Of a stretch of 64,000 bases of DNA, positions 38,032-46,574 are shown one piece after another. The notes beneath the pieces were generated by a model. The model made no database searches, had not been told where the DNA came from, and saw only the letters and a program-made list of their open reading frames with translations. Source of the DNA: Leucobacter aridicollis (GTDB lineage: Bacteria > Actinomycetota > Actinomycetes > Actinomycetales > Microbacteriaceae). Made by a program: the position numbers and the translations under genes. The first letter of the stretch is position 1, and every line of letters starts with the position of its first letter. Location: assembly GCF_013409595.1 (NCBI RefSeq), contig NZ_JACCBD010000001.1:2914001-2978000 (forward strand). The letters are read 5' to 3'.

Positions 38032-41000
38032 CTACTTGCCCTCCTCCGGCTGCTCGTCTGCGTCTGTCGAACCCTGATCTGTCGAGCCTTCGGACTCCGA
38101 GCCGGGAACCGCGTCACCCGCGCGTACCGGTTCCTCAGCAGGTGCCTCGTCCTCCGACGGCACTGCGTCCTCCGCCGGCCCTGCGTCCTCGGCAGGCGCG
38201 GGAACCTCTGCCGCAGGCGCGGGGTCTTCCGCCGGCGCGACGACCGAAGCAGACACGACTTCGGTCGCGTCGAGGGGGTCCTCGTCCGGAGCGCCGACGG
38301 CGGCCGCCTCAGCTTCAGGGGCATCAGGGCCCGGAACTACCGGATCGGCGTCCACCGGCTCGCCAGCGTCAGCGGCGACAGCGACATCAGCGCCGTCGGC
38401 GGCAGCGACATCAGCGACATCAGCGGCAGCGACATCGGCGCCAGCTGCAACCGCGCCACCTGCCACGGCGCCAGCCCCGGCCGTCGCGGACGCGGCGGCC
38501 CGGCGCTCGGCGCGCTTGCTCAACCGCGTGCGCACCCGCTTCGGGCGCTTGCGCCGCTCAGGGCGCTCCACGACCTCGCCCGTCGGCAGCGCGAGCAGCA
38601 GCATCGCGAACAGCAGCACGAGCTGCGCGGTCCACACGGTCTGACCGCCGAACGAGGTTCCGACGAGGTCGGCGGACTCGTCGCCTTCTGACTCGCGTCC
38701 GGTGGCGGCGTCGGATACGCGCCAGAGCAGGCCCTGCTCCGTCGTGCCGACGCTTGCGAGCTCCGGGTGCTGGTCGAGCGTGCGCTGGAGCTGTGTTTCG
38801 GCGGTTGGCTCATTGCCCGAGCGCAGCAGGACGTAGCTGATCCGCTCGGCGTTCAGTGCGTCGCCGACGCTGCCGCCGCCGATGCTCGCGAGCGAACCGA
38901 CAAGTTCGGCAAGCTGCGTGTCGGCGTCGGTCGGGTCAGACAGGCGCGAGGCGGTACGGATGTCGTCGAGTTCGATGCCTTCGCCCGTCACGACCTCGGC
39001 ACGCATGGCCTGGTCTCCCGATGCGCTGAGCACGAGCGTGCGGGTGTTCGTGTTCTGCTCTCCTGCGACCTGAACAAGCGCGGGCATCCGGGTCTCGCCC
39101 GCGCCCATCGGCACGTTGCCCGTGACGAGGCGGAAGGCGATTGGCCCGGCTGCGACGACGGCCGCGACGAGCGCCACGGCGACGACCGCTGGCGCTGCTC
39201 GCCTCGCGGTCTCGGCGCCAAGCGCTGCCAGGCCGAGCACGGCGAGCCAGTACAGCACCAGCCCGGAGCCCGTCCACACGGCGATCGGGGTGTCGCCCGC
39301 GGTCGTGAGCATGAGCTGCGTCGAGCCGACGGCGGCGAGGATTCCGAGCCCGCCGAAGAGGGCGTGCAGCAGTGTGACTGCGACCTTGCCCGTGTAGAGC
39401 CCGAGCAGCGCGAGGAGCGCGATCGGCAGCATGAGGACACCGACGAGCAGCGTCGCGGGCAGGTTGCCGAGCCCGATCGATTCGAAGATGCGCGCCCAGC
39501 CGTCAAGGCCAAACTCGGGGAACCCGAGCAACAGGTGCCAGGTCGTCCCAGGTGTGTAGGGCAGCGCGATGCCGGGGTCTGCAAGCAGGTCGAGCGGTCG
39601 GCCGCCAAACACCGTCGCAATGATCTTCGGCCCGAACAGCACGAGCGGAGCGATGGCGATCGAGAGCACGCGCAGCGCGCCGCGCACGCTTGAGAAGACG
39701 CCAACGATGAGGAAGATGAGCGCGACCGGAATGAGCACGGGGGCGCTCGCGAGGGCGACCGCTGCGAGCAGCGACGCGGTGCCCGCCCAACTCCATGACT
39801 CGCGGCAGCGGGTGGCCGCGAGCAGCAGCCACGGCATCACGACGGCGAGGATCAGCGTGGTGACGCGGCCCGAGGCGATCGAGCCGAGCAGCACGGGGCT
39901 GAGGGCGAACCCGATGGCGACGACCGCTCGCGCGGCGCCGGACTCTGAGATCTGCGCCGCCCAGATCCAGGCGCCGAGCGCCGAGAGCGGTACGGCGACG
40001 ATGAGCAGGATGACGAGTGCGTGGGAGGGGTTCCAGAACGTCACCGACCCGAGCACTGCGAGCACCCAGGCGAACGGGTCGGCGGGCACGCCGTCGAGCG
40101 TGCGGGTGTGGTGCCAGAGCTCACCGATGGGGCTGAGCGGGGCAAGGCCACCTCCGAAGAGGCTCGTCTGGGCGACGGCCCACCAGGTGAGCGCGATCGC
40201 GATAACGGAGGTGAGTACGAGGACGGCGAGGCCGCCAGTGGAGACGAACCCGAGTTCGCGCGGCACGCGCCCCTGGGCCGCGAGGATCGCCTCGCGGTCG
40301 ATCATGCGCGCCGTTCGGACGGTCTTTCGGTCGGTGCGTAGCGGCCGCACCGCAGCCCAGCCGACGCGCGACGCGCGTTTCACGCGTTTCCGCGACGCGA
40401 GGAGCGCCTTCGGACGGAAGAAAACAGTCAGGGCCGCCACGAACTCGCCGATCATGTTGCCGGGTTGCTCGCGAATGAGCGACCAGAACACGCGAACGAT
40501 CGCGAGCAGGGGCAGCCCGAGCCACATGAAGAAGGCCGGGAGCGGCGACGCGTAGGCGATCCGGCGGTGCAGGTGCGCGGTGCGCGCCTGCCGGTGGGCG
40601 GTGCGGAGCACGCCGCGGGACCGGTCGATGTGGGGTCCCGCGACGCCGCTTCGGGCGAAGCGGACCCGTGATTCGGGCGATACCTCGACCCGGTAGCCGG
40701 CCAGGCGTGTGCGCACGCAGAAGTCGAGCGCGTCATCGTAGCTCGTGAATGCGGGGTCGAAGCCCCCGAGCTCGTCCCACACGTCGCGGCGAACGAGCAT
40801 GCCGACAGGCCCGACGCCGAGCACGTCTTCGAGGTGGTCGTACTGCTGCTGATCGAGCTCCTGCCGCCGGAGCAGCCAGCGCGACCCGGTCGTGGTGAGG
40901 CTCTGGCCCAGCTCGATGATGCGCTCCGGGTGATCCCAGTCCACGAGTTTGGGCCCGGCGACCGCGACCGACTGCGCTCGCTGCACGCTCGACAGGATTC

Positions 41001-41328
41001 GCTCGAGCGCCTCGGGCTCCGGGCAGGAGTCCTCGCTCAGCAGCCAGATCCATTCCTCGGCCGGGTTGGTTCCCGGCAGCACGGCGGTCAGCGCAGCGGC
41101 GACGGCGCGCCCGAAGGAGACGCGCGACGGGATCCCGATGACCCGCGACGTCTCGGCGCCGCCGAGGTTCGCGTTCACAAGCTGGGTGCCGACTCGCTCG
41201 GCTCCGCCGTTGTTGATCGCGACGATGGCGTTTGGGCGCCGCGTTTGGGAGGCGATCCCTGCGATCGTCTCGTCGAGCCACTCCCCACCCTGGGAAGCGA
41301 CGATGACTGCGGTAACTGTGGTGCGCAT
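38032..41328 (-). CDS. large membrane glycosyltransferase, family 2
   Basis: A 1098-residue protein. The N-terminal GT2 domain (about 1-235) begins TAVIVASQGGEWLDETI and contains the metal-binding LLSEDSCPEPEALERI, GPVGMLVRRDVWDELGGFDP and SYDDALDFCVRTRLAGY. It is followed by about a dozen membrane helices (about 270-740), an extracytoplasmic segment and a last helix near 910. The Ala/Asp/Glu-rich tail (about 940-1098) is acidic. Relatives in mycobacteria and corynebacteria lie beside whiB2 and are thought to make cell-envelope glycans; the sugar and acceptor are unknown. The gene starts 64 bases behind whiB. Confidence 0.85.
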   Translation of the reverse strand: MRTTVTAVIVASQGGEWLDETIAGIASQTRRPNAIVAINNGGAERVGTQLVNANLGGAETSRVIGIPSRVSFGRAVAAALTAVLPGTNPAEEWIWLLSEDSCPEPEALERILSSVQRAQSVAVAGPKLVDWDHPERIIELGQSLTTTGSRWLLRRQELDQQQYDHLEDVLGVGPVGMLVRRDVWDELGGFDPAFTSYDDALDFCVRTRLAGYRVEVSPESRVRFARSGVAGPHIDRSRGVLRTAHRQARTAHLHRRIAYASPLPAFFMWLGLPLLAIVRVFWSLIREQPGNMIGEFVAALTVFFRPKALLASRKRVKRASRVGWAAVRPLRTDRKTVRTARMIDREAILAAQGRVPRELGFVSTGGLAVLVLTSVIAIALTWWAVAQTSLFGGGLAPLSPIGELWHHTRTLDGVPADPFAWVLAVLGSVTFWNPSHALVILLIVAVPLSALGAWIWAAQISESGAARAVVAIGFALSPVLLGSIASGRVTTLILAVVMPWLLLAATRCRESWSWAGTASLLAAVALASAPVLIPVALIFLIVGVFSSVRGALRVLSIAIAPLVLFGPKIIATVFGGRPLDLLADPGIALPYTPGTTWHLLLGFPEFGLDGWARIFESIGLGNLPATLLVGVLMLPIALLALLGLYTGKVAVTLLHALFGGLGILAAVGSTQLMLTTAGDTPIAVWTGSGLVLYWLAVLGLAALGAETARRAAPAVVAVALVAAVVAAGPIAFRLVTGNVPMGAGETRMPALVQVAGEQNTNTRTLVLSASGDQAMRAEVVTGEGIELDDIRTASRLSDPTDADTQLAELVGSLASIGGGSVGDALNAERISYVLLRSGNEPTAETQLQRTLDQHPELASVGTTEQGLLWRVSDAATGRESEGDESADLVGTSFGGQTVWTAQLVLLFAMLLLALPTGEVVERPERRKRPKRVRTRLSKRAERRAAASATAGAGAVAGGAVAAGADVAAADVADVAAADGADVAVAADAGEPVDADPVVPGPDAPEAEAAAVGAPDEDPLDATEVVSASVVAPAEDPAPAAEVPAPAEDAGPAEDAVPSEDEAPAEEPVRAGDAVPGSESEGSTDQGSTDADEQPEEGK
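38361..38446 (-). repeat. AGCGACATC-type repeat in the glycosyltransferase tail
   Basis: Imperfect 9- and 15-base units (GGCAGCGACATC, AGCGACATCAGC, AGCGACATCGGC) encode alternating Ala-Asp-Val-Ala residues in the acidic tail. They keep frame and look slippage-prone. Confidence 0.65.
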
Positions 41329-41392
41329 AACGCCGTCAGTCTAGAAGGGGTGGCATGGTTTCAAACTGGGGGCATGCCGAAGAGAGCAAAGC

Positions 41393-41707
41393 TCAGCTGG
41401 CCTCGCGACGCAGCTTGCGGCGCTCGCGCTCGGACAGTCCGCCCCAGATGCCGAAGCGTTCGTCGTTCTCCAGCGCGTAATCGAGGCACTCGGAGCGCAC
41501 CTCGCAGCTCTCGCAGATCCGCTTCGCCTCGCGGGTGGAGCCGCCCTTCTCGGGGAAGAACGACTCGGGATCGGTCTGTGCGCACAGCGCGTCGGACTGC
41601 CAGGCGAGCGCCTCGTCCTCTGTCTGGCGGCGAATTCCTGGGGTGCCGAGAAATACCGGATCGACAAACCAGTCGCCGGGAACGCCTGGCCCTGAAGCTT
41701 GTTCCAT
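41393..41707 (-). CDS. whiB: WhiB-family iron-sulfur regulator (WhiB2/WhmD-like)
   Basis: A 104-residue WhiB protein. Four cysteines for a [4Fe-4S] cluster are at DALCAQTDPESFF and RICESCEVRSECLDYA (C-x2-C-x5-C), followed by the turn FGIWGGLSERERRKLRRE with the basic DNA-binding end. Position upstream of the GT/DUF5719 genes and length match WhiB2, which controls septation. ATG 41707 has AAAGGAG upstream; a good sigma-70 promoter is at 41798-41769. Confidence 0.93.
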   Translation of the reverse strand: MEQASGPGVPGDWFVDPVFLGTPGIRRQTEDEALAWQSDALCAQTDPESFFPEKGGSTREAKRICESCEVRSECLDYALENDERFGIWGGLSERERRKLRREAS

Positions 41708-41768
41708 GGGTGCGCTCCTTTCTCGAAATCTCCGTTTTGTGACGCTGACACGCCGCATTACCTAAATA

Positions 41769-41798
41769 ATTACACCCTTGTCATTCGTTGAATGTCAA
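41769..41798 (-). promoter_or_regulatory. sigma-70-type promoter of whiB
   Basis: On the minus strand TTGACA (41798-41793), 18-base spacer, TGTAAT (41774-41769), about 60 bases upstream of the start. The spacer contains CATTC-GTT-GAATG inverted arms (41782-41794), a possible operator. Confidence 0.75.
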
Positions 41799-41861
41799 GC
41801 CGAGGAGTTTAAACCCTCAAGTACGCATTGAGGGTCAGTGGAGCGGCGCGTGTCGCACCTC

Positions 41862-41867
41862 TACACT
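41862..41867 (+). promoter_or_regulatory. -10 element, leaderless exonuclease III gene
   Basis: TACACT ends seven bases before ATG 41875, without a ribosome-binding site between them; a leaderless transcript is likely. Confidence 0.5.
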
Positions 41868-41874
41868 TGATGCC

Positions 41875-42735
41875 ATGTCTGATTCTCTTCGCGTCGCGTC
41901 GGTAAACGTCAACGGCATCAGGGCCGCCTACCGCAAGGGTATGGGTGAGTGGCTCGCCGAGCGGGACGTCGACATCCTCGCGCTGCAGGAGGTGCGCGCC
42001 CAGGATGAGCACCTCGAGGAGTTCCTCGGCGCCGCTGGGTGGCATTGGCTGCACGACCCCTGCGAGATCAAGGGCCGCGCCGGTGTCGCGATCGCAAGCC
42101 GCGTCCCCGCGCTCTCGCACCGCGTCGGGCTCGGAGCCGTCGCCGATCAGGATCGCGTGCAGTCGTCGGGCCGCTGGCTCGAAGCGGACTTCGCGTTTGG
42201 CGATTCGCAGCTCACCGTCGTGAGCAACTACACGCACTCGGGCGAGGTCGACACGCCGCGGCAGGAGGCCAAGTGGGCTTTCCTCGACGCGATGGGCGTC
42301 CGGATGACGGAGCTCGCGAGCGAGCGCGACTTCGCCGCGATCGTGGGCGACTTCAACGTGGGCCACCGCGAGCTCGACATTAAGAACTGGAAGGGCAACG
42401 TGAAGAAGAGCGGCTTCCTGCCCCGGGAACGCGCCTACTTCGACCGCTTCTTCGGCCCGCGCGGCGAGGTCGTCGCTGGCGTGGACGGCTCAGAGGGCGA
42501 GGGCTACGGCTGGGTCGATGTCGGGCGCACGTTCGCCGGCGAGGTCGACGGGCCCTACTCGTGGTGGTCGAACCGCGGCCAGGCGTTCGACAACGACACC
42601 GGCTGGCGCATCGACTATCACGTCGTGACCCCGCAGCTCGGCGAGCGTGTGCTCGACTACACGATCGACCGCGCCGCCGCCTACGACCTGCGATGGTCCG
42701 ATCACGCTCCCGTCGTCGTCGATTACCGCATCTGA
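41875..42735 (+). CDS. xth: exodeoxyribonuclease III
   Basis: A 286-residue AP endonuclease/3'-exonuclease of the EEP (ExoIII) family for base-excision repair. Blocks seen: VASVNVNGIRAAYRKG, LALQEVRAQ with the metal-binding Glu, SNYTHSG, IVGDFNVGHRELDIKN with catalytic Asp and Asn, and the C-terminal WSDHAPVVVDY with the Asp-His pair. ATG 41875 is preferred because the -10-like TACACT is just upstream. The frame upstream to 41788 is unrelated. trpS follows after 56 bases. Confidence 0.96.
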   Translation: MSDSLRVASVNVNGIRAAYRKGMGEWLAERDVDILALQEVRAQDEHLEEFLGAAGWHWLHDPCEIKGRAGVAIASRVPALSHRVGLGAVADQDRVQSSGRWLEADFAFGDSQLTVVSNYTHSGEVDTPRQEAKWAFLDAMGVRMTELASERDFAAIVGDFNVGHRELDIKNWKGNVKKSGFLPRERAYFDRFFGPRGEVVAGVDGSEGEGYGWVDVGRTFAGEVDGPYSWWSNRGQAFDNDTGWRIDYHVVTPQLGERVLDYTIDRAAAYDLRWSDHAPVVVDYRI

Positions 42736-42791
42736 CCGCGCTGCCGCGGCACAGCGAACCACACTTCACACAGAAACACCTTAGATCTCAC

Positions 42792-43796
42792 ATGAGCGAT
42801 TCAAAGCCAGTCATTTTCTCGGGCATGCAGCCCTCGAGCGATTCCCTCCAGCTTGGCAACTACATTGGCGCGCTGAGCCAGTGGACCAAGATGCAGGAGG
42901 ACTACGACGCGATCTTCTGCGTCGTGAACCTGCACGCGATCACCGTGCCCCAGGACCCCAAGGAACTCGCCCTGCGCACCCGTCGTACCGCAGCCCAGTA
43001 CATCGCGGCGGGCATCGACCCCGCAAAGTCGACCCTGTTCATCCAGTCGCACGTGCCCGCCCACGCCGAGCTCGCGTGGGTGCTCAACACCATCACCGGG
43101 TTCGGTGAGGCTGGGCGCATGACCCAGTTCAAGGACAAGTCGCAGCGCCACGGCGCCGACGCGGCGTCGGTCGGGCTGTTCACCTACCCGATCCTCATGG
43201 CCGCCGACATCCTGCTCTACCAGGCGGAGTCCGTGCCCGTCGGCGAGGATCAGCGACAGCACGTCGAGCTCACGCGCGACCTCGCGAACCGCTTCAACTC
43301 GCGCTTTGGCGACACCTTTGTGCTGCCCGAAGCGCAGATCCCGAAGACCGTCGCGAAGATCTACGACCTGCAGAACCCCTCGGCCAAGATGTCAAAGTCG
43401 GCCGAAACCGAGGCCGGGCTCATCAAGGTGCTCGACCCCGCAAACGTCACCAAGAAAAAGATCATGCGGGCGGTCACCGACGACGGTGACGAGATCCGCT
43501 TCGATCGCGCGGCAAAGCCGGGCGTCTCAAACCTGCTCACGATCTTCTCCGTGCTCGCTGAGCGTTCCATCGAGTCGATCGAGGAGGAATTCTCCGGGCT
43601 CGGCTACGGCCACCTGAAGAAGGCAGTCGCAGAGGTCGTCGAGGAGTCCCTCGCCCCCGTGCGCGAGCGCACCGACGAACTCATGGCCGATCCCGCCGAG
43701 CTCGACAGGCTCCTCGGGCGCGGCGCAGAGCGTGCGAACGAGATCGCGAATGCGACACTCGACCTCGTCTATGAGCGCGTGGGGCTCATGCGCTAA
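42792..43796 (+). CDS. trpS: tryptophan--tRNA ligase
   Basis: A 334-residue class I synthetase charging tRNA-Trp. Signature regions are SGMQPSSDSLQLGNYIGALS (HIGH-equivalent, here QLGN), AADILLYQAESVPVGEDQ with the tryptophan pocket and SAKMSKSAE (KMSKS). ATG 42792 begins MSDSKPVIFSG; codons further upstream are unrelated. No obvious ribosome-binding site precedes it. The signalling/polysaccharide operon starts 32 bases behind, so trpS transcripts may read into it. Confidence 0.97.
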   Translation: MSDSKPVIFSGMQPSSDSLQLGNYIGALSQWTKMQEDYDAIFCVVNLHAITVPQDPKELALRTRRTAAQYIAAGIDPAKSTLFIQSHVPAHAELAWVLNTITGFGEAGRMTQFKDKSQRHGADAASVGLFTYPILMAADILLYQAESVPVGEDQRQHVELTRDLANRFNSRFGDTFVLPEAQIPKTVAKIYDLQNPSAKMSKSAETEAGLIKVLDPANVTKKKIMRAVTDDGDEIRFDRAAKPGVSNLLTIFSVLAERSIESIEEEFSGLGYGHLKKAVAEVVEESLAPVRERTDELMADPAELDRLLGRGAERANEIANATLDLVYERVGLMR

Positions 43797-43828
43797 AGTC
43801 GAGCTAATTCGCTGGAGAGGGACGCGAG

Positions 43829-44863
43829 ATGTCAGGGCTGAAGATACTCGTTGTCGACGACGATCCGGACGTCGCGCTCCTCGTGAAAACGGTGCTGGAA
43901 CGGCGCGCCGGCGCGGCGGTCACCGTCGCGCACGACGCGCCGCAGGCGCTCGAGCGGGCGCGTGCGGCGCGTCCCGACGTCGTCGTCACGGACATCGAGA
44001 TGCCTGGCGCGAGCGGCATCGACCTGCTGAGCGACATCAGGCGCGAGTTTCCCGGGGTCCCCGTGCTCGTGATGACGGCGCATGTGTCCGTCGACTACGC
44101 CGTCTCCGCGTTGCGGGCGCAGGCCGACGAGTTTCTCACGAAGCCGCTCGACAACGCGCAGCTCGTGGAGGCTGTCACCCGCCTCGCGGCGGAGGCACGC
44201 ACGCGCGGGCCCGGGCGACGGCCCGAGACCGTGCTCGCCGTGGGAGCGCATCCCGACGACGTCGAGATCGGGGTCGGAGGCATCCTTGCGGCGCACGCAG
44301 CAGCCGGCGACACAGTCACGATCCTCACGCTGTCCCGGGGCGCCCGCGGCGGCGACGCCGACAGCCGACAGTTCGAGTCGCTCGCGGCCGCCGAGCTCCT
44401 CGGCGCGCGCCTGTTTCTGAAGGATCTCGTCGACACCGAGATCACGAACAGCGGCCAGACCGTGCGGCTCATCGAGGAGGTCGTCCGTGAGGTGCAGCCG
44501 ACCGTCGTCTACACGCACACGAGCAACGACCGGCATCAGGATCACCGCGCGGTGAGCGAGGCCACGGTCGTCGCGACCCGAAGCGTCGCGACTGTCGCCT
44601 GCTACCAGAGCCCGTCGGCCACGATCGATTTCAGACCGACCAGGTTCGTGCGGATCGACGATTTCCTTGAGCGGAAGTTCGACCTGCTGGCCTGCTTCGA
44701 TTCCCAGGTGGCGAGCCGAGACTACCTCGCGCGCGACTTCGTCGCCGCCACCGCACGCTACTGGACCCGGTTCGGCGGCGGCAAAGCCGTCGAGCCCCTC
44801 GAGATTGTGCGGGAAAGCACTGAACTTGCGCACAGCTACGAGCGCCTACGGTTGGAGAATTGA
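43829..44863 (+). CDS. response-regulator receiver fused to PIG-L deacetylase
   Basis: A 344-residue fusion. Residues 1-120 are a CheY-type receiver: DDDPDV acidic cluster, phospho-acceptor Asp in VVVTDIEMPGASG, Thr in VLVMTAHVS, Lys in EFLTKPLDNAQ. Residues 130-344 are a PIG-L/LmbE deacetylase with the zinc motif VGAHPDDVEIGVGG, SRGARGGDADSRQFE and the third ligand in THTSNDRHQDHRAV. PIG-L enzymes remove N-acetyl groups from sugars (GlcNAc-inositol, teicoplanin, others). A receiver in the same chain suggests that deacetylation is switched by phosphorylation. GGAGAGGG precedes ATG 43829. Its stop overlaps the next gene's start by one base. First of seven genes running to 50284. Confidence 0.9.
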   Translation: MSGLKILVVDDDPDVALLVKTVLERRAGAAVTVAHDAPQALERARAARPDVVVTDIEMPGASGIDLLSDIRREFPGVPVLVMTAHVSVDYAVSALRAQADEFLTKPLDNAQLVEAVTRLAAEARTRGPGRRPETVLAVGAHPDDVEIGVGGILAAHAAAGDTVTILTLSRGARGGDADSRQFESLAAAELLGARLFLKDLVDTEITNSGQTVRLIEEVVREVQPTVVYTHTSNDRHQDHRAVSEATVVATRSVATVACYQSPSATIDFRPTRFVRIDDFLERKFDLLACFDSQVASRDYLARDFVAATARYWTRFGGGKAVEPLEIVRESTELAHSYERLRLEN

Positions 44864-45852
44864 TGCCCACTCGCGTACTTGTCACCGGCGCGGGCGGCCC
44901 CGCCGGGGTCTCCGTCATCAGGTCGCTGCTGCGCAGGCCGGACCTCGAGGTCTTCGCCGCCGACATGGATGGCTGGGCGAGCGGGCTCTACCTGGTGCCC
45001 GCCGAACGGCGCCGGCTCGTGCCGCCCGGGCGCGACGACTCGTTCGTTCAGGCACTCGCCGCGCTCGTCGCCGATGACGAGCTCGACCTCGTCATCTCGA
45101 CGGTTGACGTCGAGCTCGTCGCAGTCGCGGACCGCAGGGAGGAGCTGGCGCCGGCAGTGCTCGCTGCCCCGAGCTCGGACACGCTGCGCGTCTGCCTCGA
45201 CAAGCTTGCGCTCGCAGAACGGTGCGCGCCGACCGGCCGTTCGCCTCGCACCGTCGCGGCCGGTCCCGATGCGCTCGCACTCGACTGGGAGTTTCCCGCC
45301 TTTGCGAAGCCCCGGCAGGGTGCCGGCAGCCGCGGCATCCGGATGGTGCCCGACCGGGCTGCTCTCGAGGCGCTCCCGCTCGACGAGGACCTCATCGTCC
45401 AGGATCTGCTGCCAGGCGACGAGTATTCGGTCGACGTCATCGCGGACGCGGCAGGCAACGTCGTCGCCGCCGTCCCGCGCACCCGCGCGCGCGTGGACTC
45501 CGGCGTCGCAATCGCGGGTCGCACCGTGCACGACGCCGAGCTCGAGGAGACCGCCGCTGCGATCGCACGCGCCATTGGGCTCACCGGCGTCGCCAACGTG
45601 CAGCTGCGCCGGGACCGCTCCGGTCGCGCGATGCTCCTCGAGGTCAACCCGCGCTTCCCCGGGGCGCTCCCGCTGACGATTTCGGCCGGGGTCGATATCC
45701 CGTCGCTCGTGGTCGACCTGTTCCTCGGCCGAGATCTGCCGGCCACCGTCGAGTTCCGCGAGGTTGCGGCCGTCCGGTTCCTCGAGGACATCGTCGTCGA
45801 GGTGTCTGACGTGCTCGAATCGGCGCACGCCGGCCACCAGGACGACGCATGA
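44863..45852 (+). CDS. ATP-grasp ligase (PylC/carbamoyl-phosphate-synthase-like)
   Basis: A 329-residue ATP-grasp protein. The N-terminal Rossmann-like pre-ATP-grasp part begins RVLVTGAGGPAGVSVIRSL; the ATP-grasp core has FAKPRQGAGSRGIRM, VQDLLPGDEYSVDVIAD and the metal-binding LLEVNPRFPGALPLTISAG. Such enzymes couple a carboxylate, via an acyl phosphate, to an amine. In this operon a free amine left by the PIG-L deacetylase is a plausible acceptor, giving amino-acylated or peptidylated sugar (inference). ATG 44863 overlaps the preceding stop (TGATG) and its own stop overlaps the next start (ATGA). Confidence 0.88.
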   Translation: MPTRVLVTGAGGPAGVSVIRSLLRRPDLEVFAADMDGWASGLYLVPAERRRLVPPGRDDSFVQALAALVADDELDLVISTVDVELVAVADRREELAPAVLAAPSSDTLRVCLDKLALAERCAPTGRSPRTVAAGPDALALDWEFPAFAKPRQGAGSRGIRMVPDRAALEALPLDEDLIVQDLLPGDEYSVDVIADAAGNVVAAVPRTRARVDSGVAIAGRTVHDAELEETAAAIARAIGLTGVANVQLRRDRSGRAMLLEVNPRFPGALPLTISAGVDIPSLVVDLFLGRDLPATVEFREVAAVRFLEDIVVEVSDVLESAHAGHQDDA

Positions 45853-46574
45853 GCGAGACCGCCCCACGCGTCCTCGGCGGCGACTTCCATGTGCACTCGA
45901 CGTTCTCCGACGACGCGCGTTCGTCCCTCGCCGAGAACGTCGCTGCGGCCGCTGCGGCTGGCCTGCACACGGTGCGGCTCGTCGACCACGTCCGGCAGTC
46001 CACCGAGTGGGTGCCCGATTACCTCGCGGCCGTCGCCGCCCTCGAGGTTCCCAACGGGCTGACCGTGCTCACAGGCGTCGAGGCGAAGGTGCTGAACACC
46101 GCCGGCGAACTCGACATCCCGGCGCTCCCCGCTGGTATCGACAGGATCCTCATCGCCGACCACCAGTTCCCGACCCCGGACGGGCCGATCGGGCCGGCCG
46201 CGGTCGTGGAGCGCATCTCCGCGGGCTGGTCGCCCGACGACGCGCTCGACTCCCTCGTCACCGCTTTGGTTGCCGCGATGGAGCGCTATCCGGGTAACCA
46301 GCTCGCCCACTGCTTCTCGATCCTGCCGAAGGTCGAACTCAGCGAGGCCGATCTCTCGCAGGATCAGCTCGTCGCGTGGGCGCGCGCCGCCGCACGCACC
46401 GACACTCACGTCGAGGTCAACGAGAAGTGGGCCTGCCCCGGACCGCGCGCGCTCACAGCGCTCCGCGCCGCCGGCGCGACGGTCGTCGCCTCGACCGACA
46501 GCCACGACGCGGAGACCGTGGGCCGCTACGCGCGCGTGCGGGACCTGCTCGCTGCCGCCGGGGTCGGCCAGTGA
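45849..46574 (+). CDS. PHP-domain phosphoesterase
   Basis: A 241-residue protein of the polymerase-and-histidinol-phosphatase fold. All metal-binding blocks are present: GGDFHVHSTFSDDAR, VRLVDHVRQST, LTGVEAKVL, ILIADHQFP, LAHCFSI and VASTDSHDAETV. It has no other domain and resembles stand-alone histidinol-phosphatase-like PHP proteins. In this operon it could remove a phosphate from a sugar or other intermediate. ATG 45849 overlaps the ATP-grasp stop (ATGA); its stop overlaps the glycosyltransferase GTG (GTGA). Confidence 0.88.
   Translation: MSETAPRVLGGDFHVHSTFSDDARSSLAENVAAAAAAGLHTVRLVDHVRQSTEWVPDYLAAVAALEVPNGLTVLTGVEAKVLNTAGELDIPALPAGIDRILIADHQFPTPDGPIGPAAVVERISAGWSPDDALDSLVTALVAAMERYPGNQLAHCFSILPKVELSEADLSQDQLVAWARAAARTDTHVEVNEKWACPGPRALTALRAAGATVVASTDSHDAETVGRYARVRDLLAAAGVGQ

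Noticed and set aside
36508..38691. 727-codon open frame antisense to the DUF5719 and glycosyltransferase genes
   Set aside because: Arg/Ala-rich shadow crossing two coupled genes; no signal or motif.
42561..42791. Long N-terminal extension of trpS
   Set aside because: The frame is open upstream of 42792, but it is Arg-rich, lies inside the exonuclease III gene and has no counterpart in TrpRS.
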